From assembly GCF_900105965.1 (NCBI RefSeq), contig NZ_FNTV01000001.1, positions 1,178,001 through 1,242,000 on the forward strand: 64,000 nt of DNA. Direction: 5' to 3'. This DNA comes from Arthrobacter alpinus. GTDB taxonomy: Bacteria > Actinomycetota > Actinomycetes > Actinomycetales > Micrococcaceae. The notes below the pieces were generated by a model. The model worked only from the letters and a program-made list of their open reading frames with translations. It was not told the DNA's origin and searched no databases. Shown here piece after piece: positions 33,022 through 42,459 of the stretch. Position 1 is the stretch's first letter; each line of letters opens with the position of its first letter. A program made the translations under genes and the position numbers.

Positions 33022-33789
33022 CTATGACTGCTCGGTAATTGGTTGGCAGCAGGCACAATCGAAGCCTTCTGTGCCCACCACCTTACTTGCGGGAGTTGGC
33101 TCGCAACAGTCGGCCCTGTCCCTGTCCGTGGCTGTGCCCGTGCTCGGTTGCAGGGGCGTGCAGCAGGTGTCGCCTCGCCATGCGTTGAGCCCTTCCTTTA
33201 CCGCAATGCCAGCAATCACGAGCGCGGCAATGGGATCGGCCCAGGACCATCCCAGCACGCTGTTGAGCAGCAAGCCAACCAGGAGAACGGCCGATAGGTA
33301 GGTGCATAGAAGGGTCTGCTTTGAATCGGCTACGGCAGAGAGGGAGCCAAGTTCTCGCCCGGCCCGGCGTTGTGCCCAGGAAAGCACGGGCATGATCGCC
33401 AGGCTGACGGCTGCGAGGATGATGCCCACGCTGGAATGATCTGCTTCCCGTCCCGTAATCAATGAACCGAGCGCATCGGCGGTAACGAACGCTGCCAAGG
33501 CGAAGAAGGAAAACGCGATAATGCGCAGGGCCTTTTTCTCGCGGGTTTCGGGATCGCGGGCGCTGAATTGCCATGCCAGTGCGGCAGCCGAGGAAACTTC
33601 CACTACAGAGTCCAGGCCGAAGCCGATGAGAGCGCTGGAGGAAGCGCCCATGCCAGCCCCGAGGGCAATGATGGCCTCAATGACGTTGTAGGCAATTGTG
33701 GCACCAACAAAGTAGCGAATACGACGGTTCAGAACGCGTCGACGCTCAGCCGTGGGAAGCGCATTTTCAAGAAGATTGATAGTTGCCAT
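33022..33789 (-). CDS. Cation diffusion facilitator with cysteine-rich tail
   Basis: 255-residue cation efflux family protein with about six TM helices. TM2 region LIGFGLDSVVEVSSAAALAW has the D-x-x-x-E pattern and TM5 region SWADPIAALVIAGIAVKEG has the conserved Asp. The C-terminal about 40 residues carry three cysteine clusters (TCCTP, DCCEP and CACC), a likely metal-binding tail. The start ATG overlaps the stop of the ArsR gene (TGATG). With a CmtR-like sensor as partner, Cd/Pb/Zn export is the best guess. Confidence 0.88.
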   Translation of the reverse strand: MATINLLENALPTAERRRVLNRRIRYFVGATIAYNVIEAIIALGAGMGASSSALIGFGLDSVVEVSSAAALAWQFSARDPETREKKALRIIAFSFFALAAFVTADALGSLITGREADHSSVGIILAAVSLAIMPVLSWAQRRAGRELGSLSAVADSKQTLLCTYLSAVLLVGLLLNSVLGWSWADPIAALVIAGIAVKEGLNAWRGDTCCTPLQPSTGTATDRDRADCCEPTPASKVVGTEGFDCACCQPITEQS

Positions 33790-34118
33790 CAGCAGCACTC
33801 TTCCGTCGCTGCGGCTGCGCAGTATTCCGGATCTATGGCAAGGACCACACTAAGGAGATCGGCGATCGCGTGGCCGATCTTGGCGTCTGCCAGCTCGTAC
33901 CGTGTGCGCCGCCCTTCCGGTACGGCCACCACCAAGCCGCAACCGCGAAGGCACGCCAGATTGTTGGAGAGGCTTTGCCGACTAATACCCAACGCATCAG
34001 CCAGGTCTGACGGATAAGCCGGGGCGTCCCTTAGCGTCAAGAGGATTCGCGCCCTTTTAGGGTCCGATAGTGCATGCCCAAATCTACCCAGAACCGCCGA
34101 ATGCGTTACAGTTTCCAT
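33789..34118 (-). CDS. ArsR/SmtB regulator, CmtR-like
   Basis: 109-residue winged-helix metal sensor. The recognition helix SRQSLSNNLACLRGCGLV contains the two cysteines (C-x-x-x-C) that, with a C-terminal cysteine, form the Cd/Pb site of CmtR; here the protein ends EECC and has another Cys in EYCAAA. The wing is GRRTRYELAD. It is the first gene of a coupled pair with the cation diffusion facilitator and is preceded by a palindrome directly at the start codon, consistent with autoregulated metal resistance. Confidence 0.9.
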   Translation of the reverse strand: METVTHSAVLGRFGHALSDPKRARILLTLRDAPAYPSDLADALGISRQSLSNNLACLRGCGLVVAVPEGRRTRYELADAKIGHAIADLLSVVLAIDPEYCAAAATEECC

Positions 34119-34128
34119 GCCTCAATGC

Positions 34129-34146
34129 TACACAGAATGCTGTATA
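34129..34146. promoter_or_regulatory. Candidate ArsR operator
   Basis: Inverted repeat TACACAG-AATG-CTGTATA (one mismatch) 11 bp upstream of the arsR-type start codon, where ArsR/CmtR repressors usually bind. Confidence 0.5.
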
Positions 34147-34529
34147 CAAAAAATAGTGAACAGTCAAAAAGTGGATAGCTTCGTGCTCCAGGGTTGTTGC
34201 TGCGGCGTAGAGGGCGTTATCGACGACGATGAGATAGTTGTCGCGGGTGGCCGCGAGTGGGATGGAGTATTTTCCATAGTTAGTGAAGGCGAGGTGGACG
34301 GCGTCGGAGGCCATCTCAGCGTAGGCGGCGTCGATGCTCGCGGTGGGACGGTTGCCCATGCCTTGCACGATGGGTGCGGCGTCGCCGACAAGTTCGATGT
34401 CGCCATGGATGCCACGTGCGTACAGTCTGTTGGCGAGTTCATGGCGGCGTGCTCCTGCGGTGTTTCAGATTCCGTGAGTCGTTTCATGGGTCAGCGCACG
34501 ATCCTGTAGGAGTTGGCAAGCATCAATGC

Positions 34530-34849
34530 CTAGTTCCGTGACCGGATGCGTCTGGACCATGCCGGGTGGCTTGGCCGAAGCTGCGTCCGGCGTAGTCCAG
34601 CCGTTCCAGGTCGTGCTCGCTGCCTCGGCGGATGGGGGGCGATGGAGAGGGATGGACCTAGGGCTGTTAGAACGGCCATGGTCTTGCCGACTTCGGCACG
34701 AGCATGGCCCGACTCGAGATCCATAAGGAATTTCCTTGAGACGCCGGCCTCGTCGGCCAACACCTGGTGCGTCCACCATGTTGCATCCGCTGGGCGCGGA
34801 TGAATGCTCTGGCCGCCGCGGGTGTGTCGATGTTGCCCTCAAATGTCAT
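34530..34849 (-). pseudogene. HipB-like XRE regulator remnant
   Basis: Starts MTFEGNIDTPAAARAFIRAQR and, after a frameshift near 34763, continues LADEAGVSRKFLMDLESG and TMAVLTALG, the helix-turn-helix of HipB-like XRE proteins. No intact HipA-type kinase follows on the minus strand. The frameshift breaks the DNA-binding domain. Confidence 0.55.
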
Positions 34850-35084
34850 GGCATCGCCCCTTCATCAAACCATTGAGTCACTGAAGGGTGACAATCGCAT
34901 CTCCGATGGCGAAAGCGGTCGAGAACATGCGGGCCCACATGGTGTGGTGGCAACATCAACACGTTTCCCTCCGAACTGGTCCGGAAATCCGCAGAATATC
35001 GGGGCTTCCAAGTGCTCGCAAGGGTAAATGTCTGGTTCAAGCGTTGACAAGCTGTTGACAGGGTTTCTCCACAGGGGTCCTATT

Positions 35085-35187
35085 GTGCAGCGTTCGATTC
35101 GCAGGTGACGGTTTAGCTGGTGGTCTGTGGCGGCTCTCTGGTGACTGCTTCGGGGTATTCTCCCCTTCACCTTGTTCATGGTGCGCC
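35085..35187. repeat. Decayed dispersed repeat, copy 2
   Basis: Partner of 5590-5685; the core CCTTCACC(C/T)TGTTCATGGTGCGC is shared, with weaker similarity on the left side. Confidence 0.4.
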
Positions 35188-35578
35188 GGAGGGCTAACGA
35201 CGTGACCGGGGGCTGGTCTGTTGACGGAATTTGGGCCTGTTGAAGCCAATCCAGTTCCGGAACACTCAGTTTCACCGTTCGGGGTGGCAGTCTTGCGCGA
35301 CCGCGTTCAGCCACGAGCCGTCACATCCCTTCGTGAGTGCCGACTCATGCGATGTTCGTGAAATCGGTTCGTTACTGGGCCGCACGTCAACCAAAACGGC
35401 AACAAAATTTCCGCGAATAGGGCACGGAACAATTACGCGGCCCGGGACCAGCCCACTCGCTCGCGCAATACGGTGGCGCCTGCCGGCCGATGGGCGCAGA
35501 CAGATGACGCAGTCTTGGCGGGTCCGCGTCTGCAGGAGGTTAGGATGTGACCACAAGTTTTCGCTGAGGAGCGTAGCC

Positions 35579-36394
35579 ATGGATGATTCACCTCGTCACG
35601 TGTACTTTCTGTCCGACGGGACGGGCATCACTGCGGAAACACTGGGCAGCACCCTGCTGACACAGTTTCCCCAGCGGAAGTTTTACCGGACGACCGTGCC
35701 GTTCATATCAACCATCGCCAAGGCCCGGTCGGTCGTCCGGGAGATTGATCAGGTGGCGTTGCGCGAGGAACGTCCCCTGGTTTTTTCCACCGCCGTCAAT
35801 GAGGAGATCCGCAACGAGTTGGCCACGTGCAACGGCGTGCTGGTGGATCTGATTGGCCCCCACGTGCAGATGTTGGAGGAGGCGCTCAGCACCAAGGCCA
35901 GCCATCAGCCCGGGCAGGCCCATGGCCTGGGGAACGCTTTGCGATACCAATCACGGATGTTGGCGGTTGAGTACGCCATGGAGCACGATGACGGCCAGAG
36001 CCTGCGCGCGCTGGAAAAGGCGGAGGTGATACTGATTGCGCCGTCGCGGTGTGGAAAGACTCCCACCACCATGTACCTGGCGCTCCAGCATGGTGTTTAC
36101 GCAGCCAATTTCCCGCTGGTGGACGAGGACTTTCCGGGCGACATGATGCCGGCCCCCATACGCGCATTTGCAGCCAAGTGCTTCGGCCTGACATCCAACC
36201 CCATGCGTTTGAGCCAGGTGCGGACCGAGCGCCGCCCCGGATCGGACTATGCCTCGCTGCGGCAGTGCGGCATAGAACTGCGCAGCGCGGAACGGCTATA
36301 CGCCACACACGACATCCCCTACCTGAATTCCGCGAGCATGTCCGTCGAGGAGATTTCAGCGGTGATTCTAGAACGGATGGGATTGCGGCACTAG
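35579..36394 (+). CDS. ppsR: PEP synthase regulatory kinase/pyrophosphorylase
   Basis: 271-residue DUF299 protein that phosphorylates PEP synthase on a threonine with ADP and removes the phosphate with inorganic phosphate. Motifs: VYFLSDGTGITAETLG at the N-terminus, AVEYAMEHDDG and the P-loop-like IAPSRCGKTPTTMYLA, and NPMRLSQVRTERRPGSDYA. I chose the ATG at 35579, preceded by GAGGAG; the frame is open far upstream without similarity. It precedes its substrate gene by 144 bp in the same direction. PpsR and PPDK regulators share a family; the neighbouring synthase decides. Confidence 0.92.
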   Translation: MDDSPRHVYFLSDGTGITAETLGSTLLTQFPQRKFYRTTVPFISTIAKARSVVREIDQVALREERPLVFSTAVNEEIRNELATCNGVLVDLIGPHVQMLEEALSTKASHQPGQAHGLGNALRYQSRMLAVEYAMEHDDGQSLRALEKAEVILIAPSRCGKTPTTMYLALQHGVYAANFPLVDEDFPGDMMPAPIRAFAAKCFGLTSNPMRLSQVRTERRPGSDYASLRQCGIELRSAERLYATHDIPYLNSASMSVEEISAVILERMGLRH

Positions 36395-36538
36395 TACTTG
36401 CGCACCACCGGTCCCGAATGTCCCAGCAGGTGCGGGACCTCGAAATCTGAGAAAATCCATGGCCACGGCACCGGCGCCCTGAGAGGATGTAGTGACGCGG
36501 GCCTACCAGCCGCGATTTGACTGCAAGGAGCACTGACA

Positions 36539-38920
36539 ATGACGACAGACATCCTATGGTTTTCAGAACTTGGCATCAAGGACCTGGACCGGGTGGGCGG
36601 CAAAAACGCTTCCCTCGGTGAAATGGTGGGGAACCTGACAAGCGCCGGGGTGAAAGTTCCGGACGGATTTGCCACGACCGCCGATGCCTACCGGCGCTTC
36701 CTGCGTGAGACCGGTGTTGAGGCGACGATCGCTGGAATCTTGGCGGATCTGGATACAGATGACGTCCGTGCCCTGGCCGAGGCCGGATCCGCCATCCGTC
36801 ATGCGATTGTGGAGACACCCTTCCCAACGGACCTGGAGGCGCAGCTGCGTTCCGCCTACGAGACCCTCGTGAAAAAACATGGTGGATCGGCTGAGCTTTC
36901 CTGGGCTGTGCGCTCGAGCGCAACGGCCGAGGACCTGCCTGACGCGTCCTTTGCCGGGCAGCAGGAGACCTTCTTGAACATTCGGGGCATCGAAAACATT
37001 CTGGCAGCGGTCAAGGACGTGTTCGCGTCCCTCTACAACGACCGCGCCATCGCCTACCGGGTGCACCACAAGTTTGACCACTTGGAGGTGGCATTGTCGG
37101 CAGGGATCCAGCGGATGGTCCGTTCGGATGCCGGTGCATCAGGTGTCATGTTTACCATGGATACGGAGTCCGGTTTCCAGGGCGCAGTTTTCATTACCTC
37201 CTCCTATGGCCTGGGCGAGGCCGTGGTCCAGGGAGCCGTGAACCCGGACGAGTTCTATGTTTACAAGGAGGCTTTGAACGCCGGCCGCCCGGCCATCCTC
37301 AAGCGGGGCCTGGGTGACAAGGCGTTGACCATGGTGTACACGGACAATGAAGAAGTAGGCCGCACCATTGAATTGGTTGCCACCGATCCCGCGCTGCGAA
37401 GCCGCTTCAGCATTACCGATCACGACGTCGAGCAACTGGCGCGCCATGCCGTGTCCATTGAGCAACACTACGGACGCCCCATGGACATCGAGTGGGGCAA
37501 GGACGGCCTGGATGGAGAGCTGTACATCCTGCAGGCCCGGCCCGAAACGGTCGAGTCCCGCAGGTCCGTGGGCACGTTGTCGCGGTACAGGCTGGAAGAG
37601 TCCGGCCCCGTGCTTGCCGAGGGACGTGCGATCGGCCAGCGGATCGGTTCCGGACCCGTCCGTGTCCTGGCCTCCATCGACCAGATGGCTGACTTTGAGA
37701 CCGGCGATGTTCTGGTGGCGGACATGACCGATCCTGACTGGGAACCGATCATGAAGCGCGCCTCCGCGATCGTCACCAACCGTGGCGGGCGGACGTGCCA
37801 CGCTGCGATCATCGCACGGGAACTGGGCATCCCGGCAGTGGTGGGCACCGGGGACGCCACCGTGGCACTCGCCGACGGGACCAAAGTGACAGTTTCCTGC
37901 GCCGAAGGCGAGGCCGGTTTCATTTACGACGGGTTGCTGGATTTCAGGGTCGAAAACACTGAGTTGGACAGCCTGCCCGACGCCCCGGTCAAAATCATGA
38001 TGAACGTCGGAACCCCGGAACAAGCATTCACATTCGCCCAGTTGCCTAACCACGGTGTTGGGTTGGCCCGGTTGGAATTCATCATCAACCGGCAAATCGG
38101 GATCCATCCCAAGGCCCTGTTGAATCTGGCGGACCAGCCCGCCGACGTCGCGGCAGTCATCCACGAGCGGATCGCAGCTTACAACGGCCCACTGGACTAC
38201 TACGTCAAACGCCTGGCCGAAGGTGTTGCGACGATCGCGGCGGCCTTCGCGCCGCACCCGGTCATTGTTCGGATGTCCGACTTCAAATCCAACGAATACG
38301 CTAACCTCATCGGCGGCCCGGCCTACGAGCCGCACGAAGAGAACCCGATGATCGGCTTCCGCGGCGCCTCGCGCTACCTTGAGCCAATATTTCGCGACTG
38401 CTTTGACCTGGAGTGCCAGGCCCTGGCCCATGTGCGCAATGAAATGGGTTTGACCAACGTCAAGCTCATGATCCCCTTCGTCCGCACGCTGGAGGAAGGC
38501 CGCGGAGTTATCGACCTGTTGGCCCAGAACGGTCTTCGCCGGGGGGAAAACGGCCTGGAGGTGGTGATGATGTGCGAGATTCCCTCCAACGCACTTCTGG
38601 CCGACGAGTTCCTGGAAATCTTTGACGGCTTCTCCATTGGCTCCAATGACCTGACCCAACTCACCCTCGGCCTGGACCGGGACTCGGCGATTGTTGCGGC
38701 CAGCTTTGACGAACGAAACGCCGCCGTCAAGAAGCTCCTGAGCATGGCGATCAAGGCGTGCAAGGCCAAGGGCAGGTACGTGGGCATCTGCGGGCAGGGC
38801 CCCAGCGACCACCTCGACCTCGCCCAGTGGCTCGTTGCCGAGGGCATCGATTCGATCTCACTCAATCCGGACACCGTGGTGGACACCTGGCTGCAACTTG
38901 CCACCAATCCAAGGGGTTGA
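36539..38920 (+). CDS. ppsA: Phosphoenolpyruvate synthase
   Basis: 793-residue enzyme that makes PEP from pyruvate and ATP. Domains: N-terminal ATP-grasp (about 1-345; [21 protein letters not shown] region), swivelling phosphohistidine domain with [21 protein letters not shown] (His of TCHAA), and the C-terminal PEP/pyruvate barrel with [13 protein letters not shown] and [16 protein letters not shown], ending near the catalytic Cys of [15 protein letters not shown] precedes the ATG. It enables growth on pyruvate-generating substrates such as the gentisate products of this window, and PEP recycling in slow growth. A long antisense frame inside is a shadow. Confidence 0.95.
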   Translation: MTTDILWFSELGIKDLDRVGGKNASLGEMVGNLTSAGVKVPDGFATTADAYRRFLRETGVEATIAGILADLDTDDVRALAEAGSAIRHAIVETPFPTDLEAQLRSAYETLVKKHGGSAELSWAVRSSATAEDLPDASFAGQQETFLNIRGIENILAAVKDVFASLYNDRAIAYRVHHKFDHLEVALSAGIQRMVRSDAGASGVMFTMDTESGFQGAVFITSSYGLGEAVVQGAVNPDEFYVYKEALNAGRPAILKRGLGDKALTMVYTDNEEVGRTIELVATDPALRSRFSITDHDVEQLARHAVSIEQHYGRPMDIEWGKDGLDGELYILQARPETVESRRSVGTLSRYRLEESGPVLAEGRAIGQRIGSGPVRVLASIDQMADFETGDVLVADMTDPDWEPIMKRASAIVTNRGGRTCHAAIIARELGIPAVVGTGDATVALADGTKVTVSCAEGEAGFIYDGLLDFRVENTELDSLPDAPVKIMMNVGTPEQAFTFAQLPNHGVGLARLEFIINRQIGIHPKALLNLADQPADVAAVIHERIAAYNGPLDYYVKRLAEGVATIAAAFAPHPVIVRMSDFKSNEYANLIGGPAYEPHEENPMIGFRGASRYLEPIFRDCFDLECQALAHVRNEMGLTNVKLMIPFVRTLEEGRGVIDLLAQNGLRRGENGLEVVMMCEIPSNALLADEFLEIFDGFSIGSNDLTQLTLGLDRDSAIVAASFDERNAAVKKLLSMAIKACKAKGRYVGICGQGPSDHLDLAQWLVAEGIDSISLNPDTVVDTWLQLATNPRG

Positions 38921-39049
38921 TGATTCGCATAAACCAATAGTGGTCGTTCTTGATTACCGAGATGGAAGATACGTTGGTGGCTTGAATTGCCGGCAAACGG
39001 CGCAGTCGAACGATGGGACTCCGCCATGTTTCGCTTCTTGGCTAGGTCG

Positions 39050-39523
39050 AAGTCGTAACGGGGCCACGGCAGGGATCGGTCGGGGGATCGCTGAGATCCT
39101 GTGCGGTGCTGGTGCCCAAGGGGTGGTTGCTGACATCGACCTGCCGTGTTCCAAAACCGGGATCTTCCCACAAGCCACGATCGATGAAATGCCCGAAACG
39201 CAATGGGTCCGGATGACATACGTCAGCCTCAAGGGCATCTTCTTTATGGCATAGGCGGTCCTGCGGCCCATGCTGGAAACGAAATGCGGACGGATGCCAT
39301 CACGTCCCAGACCACCGGCTCCATCATTGGATTCCCCGGCTGGGCGCATTACGGAGCGAGCAATACCGGTCAACAGGGATGCATGAGCAGCGCCGCACTG
39401 GAATGCGAGCGCGACGGCGTGACGATCAACGCTGTCGTGCCGGGAAACCTTCTTGCCGACGGACTGCGTGCCCAAGGAGAGGACTACTTGCGCACGATGG
39501 CGGCCAGCAATGGCAATGACTGA
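39050..39523 (+). pseudogene. Short-chain dehydrogenase pseudogene
   Basis: Pieces of a classical SDR in several frames: RNGATAGIGRGIAEILCGAG (nucleotide-binding segment), DEMPETQWVRMTYVSLKGIF, then ITSQTTGSIIGFPGWAHYGA (catalytic Ser and Tyr region) and ERDGVTINAVVPGN. The Lys of the YxxxK motif reads as Asn (YGASN), and at least two frameshifts and stops interrupt it. Function lost. Confidence 0.8.
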
Positions 39524-39713
39524 TTTCGCCACGGAAAACCAGCAGCTACCCGCTGCTGTCTGGCCAAAACGAAACTAACCACCTGTCCAGCATCCTTGAC
39601 ACACCTCAGGGCTTGCGGACCGCTAACGACAACCCCTTCGGGATTCACCTTTGGCATAAAGCCGAGAAACTAAGGTCAATCCGCGACGCGGTTGGGGTCG
39701 TCAGTGTCCCTGC

Positions 39714-40664
39714 TTAGCCTTGGTACAGTGCTGACGTGGCGGTGGCAACGTCCCGCATCACCGCTTGGGCCTCGGGCGGGCTCGTTACGTGAAGGTTGGC
39801 GCCGAATTGCAGCAACTGGCGCACGGCTTCCACCTGGTCGTAGGCGATGGTGATCTCGACCCTGCCAGCGTCCAGCGGTTTGCTGCTGGTGAGCCGTGAG
39901 CCTAGGATCCGTCGGGCGAGGTCAACCCTGTCGAGCGACAGCAACGCAGTGACGGTGATACCACCGCGGTGCTCGACCGTTGCACTGAGGTGACGGCTTA
40001 CGCTGGCCAGTGACTCACCCTGGCGCAGGCACCGGTCCTCCGCGAGGACCTCCCAGCTCTGCACCCTTTCCTGTGAATACAACCGTGGTGACCCGTCAAT
40101 ATCTGCCACGAGGTACCAACGGCCCGCCTTCGCCAGTAGGCCGTAAGGGTCCACGGTGCGCCACGAGGCGTCCCGCTCGGCGCTGCTCCGATAGAGAATC
40201 CGCAAACGCCGGCCAAATTGCAGGTCTTTGCCTAGATCGGCGACGCTGGCACCTTGTGTTTCGGGACTGAACCAGGGCATGTTGTCCACGTTGACCAACT
40301 CGGACAAGGGAACCAAGGAGTGGCCAGCCAATGGGCGGCGCGAGGCGAGCTTGCGGTGGGCGGTGCGAGTCGCTGCGTCTACGCCAAGCTGGCGTGCTTG
40401 ACCAGGGTCCAGGCCTAGCAGTTTCAAGGCATCGAGCTCAACCATGCTGAGTTTGGATACGTCAAGTTGCGACCCTGGCAGCAGAACCACGCCGCCGTAG
40501 CGGCCACGTTCTGCGAACACCGGCACGTCGGCGTCCGCCAGGGTCGTCACATCCCGCAGGATTGTCCGCACTGACACGTCCAACTCGTCAGCCAAGTCTG
40601 CGGCGGTCATTTGGTGACGGGTCTGGAGCAGCAACATCATCGAGAGCAGGCGCTGGGACTTCAT
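39714..40664 (-). CDS. HTH/WYL-domain transcriptional regulator
   Basis: 316 residues: N-terminal DeoR-type winged helix (MTAADLADELDVSVRTILRDV), a linker, and a WYL domain with RILYRSSAERDASWRTVDPY and WYLVADIDGSPRLYSQERVQ, then a C-terminal extension (WCX-like). WYL regulators sense nucleic acids or small ligands. It is divergent from the VOC gene, and a 27-bp perfect palindrome lies between, 17 bp from its start codon, so autoregulation and control of the VOC gene are likely. Confidence 0.9.
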   Translation of the reverse strand: MKSQRLLSMMLLLQTRHQMTAADLADELDVSVRTILRDVTTLADADVPVFAERGRYGGVVLLPGSQLDVSKLSMVELDALKLLGLDPGQARQLGVDAATRTAHRKLASRRPLAGHSLVPLSELVNVDNMPWFSPETQGASVADLGKDLQFGRRLRILYRSSAERDASWRTVDPYGLLAKAGRWYLVADIDGSPRLYSQERVQSWEVLAEDRCLRQGESLASVSRHLSATVEHRGGITVTALLSLDRVDLARRILGSRLTSSKPLDAGRVEITIAYDQVEAVRQLLQFGANLHVTSPPEAQAVMRDVATATSALYQG

Positions 40665-40680
40665 TTCATCATTATTGCCG

Positions 40681-40707
40681 AATACATGACATTAGGTGTC
40701 ATGTATT
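40681..40707. promoter_or_regulatory. 27-bp perfect palindrome, WYL operator candidate
   Basis: Arms AATACATGACA and TGTCATGTATT, 11 bp each without mismatch, around a 5-base centre. It lies midway between the divergent WYL regulator (start 40664) and VOC gene (start 40754). Confidence 0.75.
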
Positions 40708-40753
40708 GGTGTCAGGCTGGCTATGACCAAAGACCCCAACACAGGAGCTTGCC

Positions 40754-41119
40754 ATGACAACACCGAACCTTTTCCTCATTTACGTCACCGACGTCGAGCG
40801 GGCCACCCGCTTTTACAGTGACCTGTTCGATATGGAGCCCGTGGCCGTCACACCCCGCTACATCCCCTATGAAGTCGCACCGGGCGTGATTTTTGCCTTG
40901 TGGTCCGGCCGCGGCGACACCGTCACTGGGACCACTCCTCGTACCAGCGAGATCGGACTCATGCTGTCAGGTTCCAAAGCTGCCGTAGACGACTGCTATT
41001 CAAAGTGGATGGCCAAGGGCGTCACGGTGGTCGAAGAACCACACGAAGACGTCTTTGGCCGCACCTTCGTCGTGGCTGATCCTGACGGAAATCTCATCCG
41101 CGTTTCACCGGTCGACTGA
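40754..41119 (+). CDS. VOC (glyoxalase/PhnB-like) family protein
   Basis: 121 residues of paired beta-alpha-beta-beta-beta modules: FLIYVTDVERATRFYSDLFDM in the first and GRTFVVADPDGNLIRV in the second, the standard ends of VOC proteins. Metal ligands are not obvious. Substrate is unknown; such proteins are dioxygenases, lyases or resistance proteins that bind drugs. Divergent partner of the WYL regulator. Confidence 0.85.
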   Translation: MTTPNLFLIYVTDVERATRFYSDLFDMEPVAVTPRYIPYEVAPGVIFALWSGRGDTVTGTTPRTSEIGLMLSGSKAAVDDCYSKWMAKGVTVVEEPHEDVFGRTFVVADPDGNLIRVSPVD

Positions 41120-41163
41120 CGGACTCCCAGGGGCCGTTCCATTCAGGGCGCTGCTGCCGGAGG

Positions 41164-41192
41164 TCCGGGCCGGGTCCTCGACCCGGCCCGGA
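41164..41192. terminator. Terminator hairpin after VOC gene
   Basis: Perfect 13-bp GC-rich stem (arms 41164-41176 and 41180-41192) with a 3-base loop, 44 bp past the VOC stop and between convergent genes. No T-run follows. Confidence 0.6.
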
Positions 41193-41352
41193 CAGCGGAC
41201 GCTGTCCCACAGCCGGCCCCGCGAATCTGGCGGGCCCGCCTATCTCTCAGCCAACCGGCGTCGTCCTCGCGGGGGAGGAGACCCCCACCCGCGAGACAGC
41301 TTTATCAGCACCTCCGTCAGTTTGGCGCCGGCTGCGGGGCTTCCGGGCGGAA

Positions 41353-42126
41353 TCAATGCTCGTTGCGTGAGTTCGCCACGGCCGCCTTCTCGGAATTCTT
41401 GCGTGCGCGCAATTCTTCAGCTTGGTGTTGCTCTTCAGCCTTTTCGTGATGAATCACCTCGGCCAAAAGTTTCTCCATCTCCTTGGCGACTCCGGCCGCG
41501 GACGCCGGGTTCTGGCCAGTGACGAGCCGGTCGTCCACCACGACTTGCTCTTCGAAGACATCAGCGGAGACGTGTGTGGCGCCTTGCTCTTCGAGCCGGT
41601 CGGCAAGGAAGAACGGGATGACCTTGTCCTTTCCCGCGGCCACTTCTTCATCGTTGGTGAACGCCGCCACCTTCCTGCTGTTGACGAGGTGGATCCCGTT
41701 CTCCAGCGTCACGTTGATCAGGCCCGCGGGGCCGTGGCAGACAGCACCGACCACGCCACCATTGTTGTAGACGCTGGCTACCAAACGCTGCAGTCCGTCG
41801 CTGTCGGGGAAGTCCCACATGGCGCCGTGGCCTCCCACGAGATAGACGGCGTCGTATTGTGCAGGGTCGACGACGTCGACGCGGGCTGTGTTGTACAGGC
41901 CGGCACGTGTGGTCTCGTCTTGGGTGAAGGCAACTTGAATGGGATCGTTTTGGTCCACTTCATCGCGCGGTGGCTGGCCGCCCTGAATGGACGCGAAGTC
42001 GACGAAATGCCCGGAGTCCTTGAAGACTTTCCAGGGATGTGCAGCCTCGGCCACGTTGTACCCCGTCTGCTCTGCCGTGTCGCCGATCGTGGAAACGCTG
42101 GTCAATACCATGAGAATTTTCTTCAT
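41353..42126 (-). CDS. DJ-1/PfpI family protein (Hsp31-like)
   Basis: 257-residue class I glutamine-amidotransferase-like protein. The nucleophile elbow is VVGAVCHGPAGL, with the acidic residue in the upstream DEVDQND region and VYLVGGHGAMWDFP typical of the Hsp31/glyoxalase III group. The last about 35 residues are charged and helical (HHEKAEEQHQAEELRARKN), an unusual extension. I start at the ATG at 42126 (MKKILMV). A likely role is methylglyoxal detoxification or protein repair. Confidence 0.88.
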   Translation of the reverse strand: MKKILMVLTSVSTIGDTAEQTGYNVAEAAHPWKVFKDSGHFVDFASIQGGQPPRDEVDQNDPIQVAFTQDETTRAGLYNTARVDVVDPAQYDAVYLVGGHGAMWDFPDSDGLQRLVASVYNNGGVVGAVCHGPAGLINVTLENGIHLVNSRKVAAFTNDEEVAAGKDKVIPFFLADRLEEQGATHVSADVFEEQVVVDDRLVTGQNPASAAGVAKEMEKLLAEVIHHEKAEEQHQAEELRARKNSEKAAVANSRNEH

Positions 42127-42459
42127 GTAATAATCCTTTCGTCCACTTTCCACCATAGGCCGAAGCGAGGAGCCTGGCTAGGACCGGCCTCTGCGGCTGG
42201 CCCCAGCCCAGATAAGTAGAGTGGGCCACTTAGGCTGTGCGGTGTTAGCGGATTCCGGGGGTGACATGATCGAGCCCCGGCCGGTATGAGGAGAAATAGG
42301 ATGAAAAGCAAGTCGCTGGAAAGTGGCCTTGATTGGCATTGCTCTCTTTCATGGCAATTCTGATCACTGGGCTTTGTGGGTGGCCTGACTTTGCTGTATT
42401 CCTTGCACCCGGGGTAGGTGGCACTGGAATATGTTGGGCATGTATGTAGGGTCTGGTGT
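42127..42459. other. Intergenic region, divergent promoters
   Basis: 333 bases between the DJ-1 gene (minus) and the YihY gene (plus). Promoters must lie here, but I see no clear operator or box. Confidence 0.4.

Larger units (their letters stand above)
34147..35578. other. Decayed region between metal resistance and ppsR
   Basis: About 1.4 kb. It contains the HipB-like remnant (34530-34849), the second copy of a dispersed repeat (35085-35187) and frames without clear family. The minus-strand frame around 34147-34368 (with NRPTASIDAAYAEMASDAV) looks protein-like by composition but I cannot name it. Confidence 0.4.

Noticed and set aside
34465..34842. HETTH motif in a minus-strand frame, suggesting a zinc protease
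   Set aside because: The frame is low-complexity, overlaps a HipB-like remnant in another frame, and no other protease features follow.
36410..36450. GTCCCGAATGTCCC near ppsA as a DosR-like box
   Set aside because: The two halves are direct repeats rather than inverted, and they do not align with the other seven sites.
37139..38812. A 557-codon open frame on the minus strand inside ppsA
   Set aside because: It lies entirely opposite a well-conserved gene, lacks any family motif and reflects third-position GC bias.
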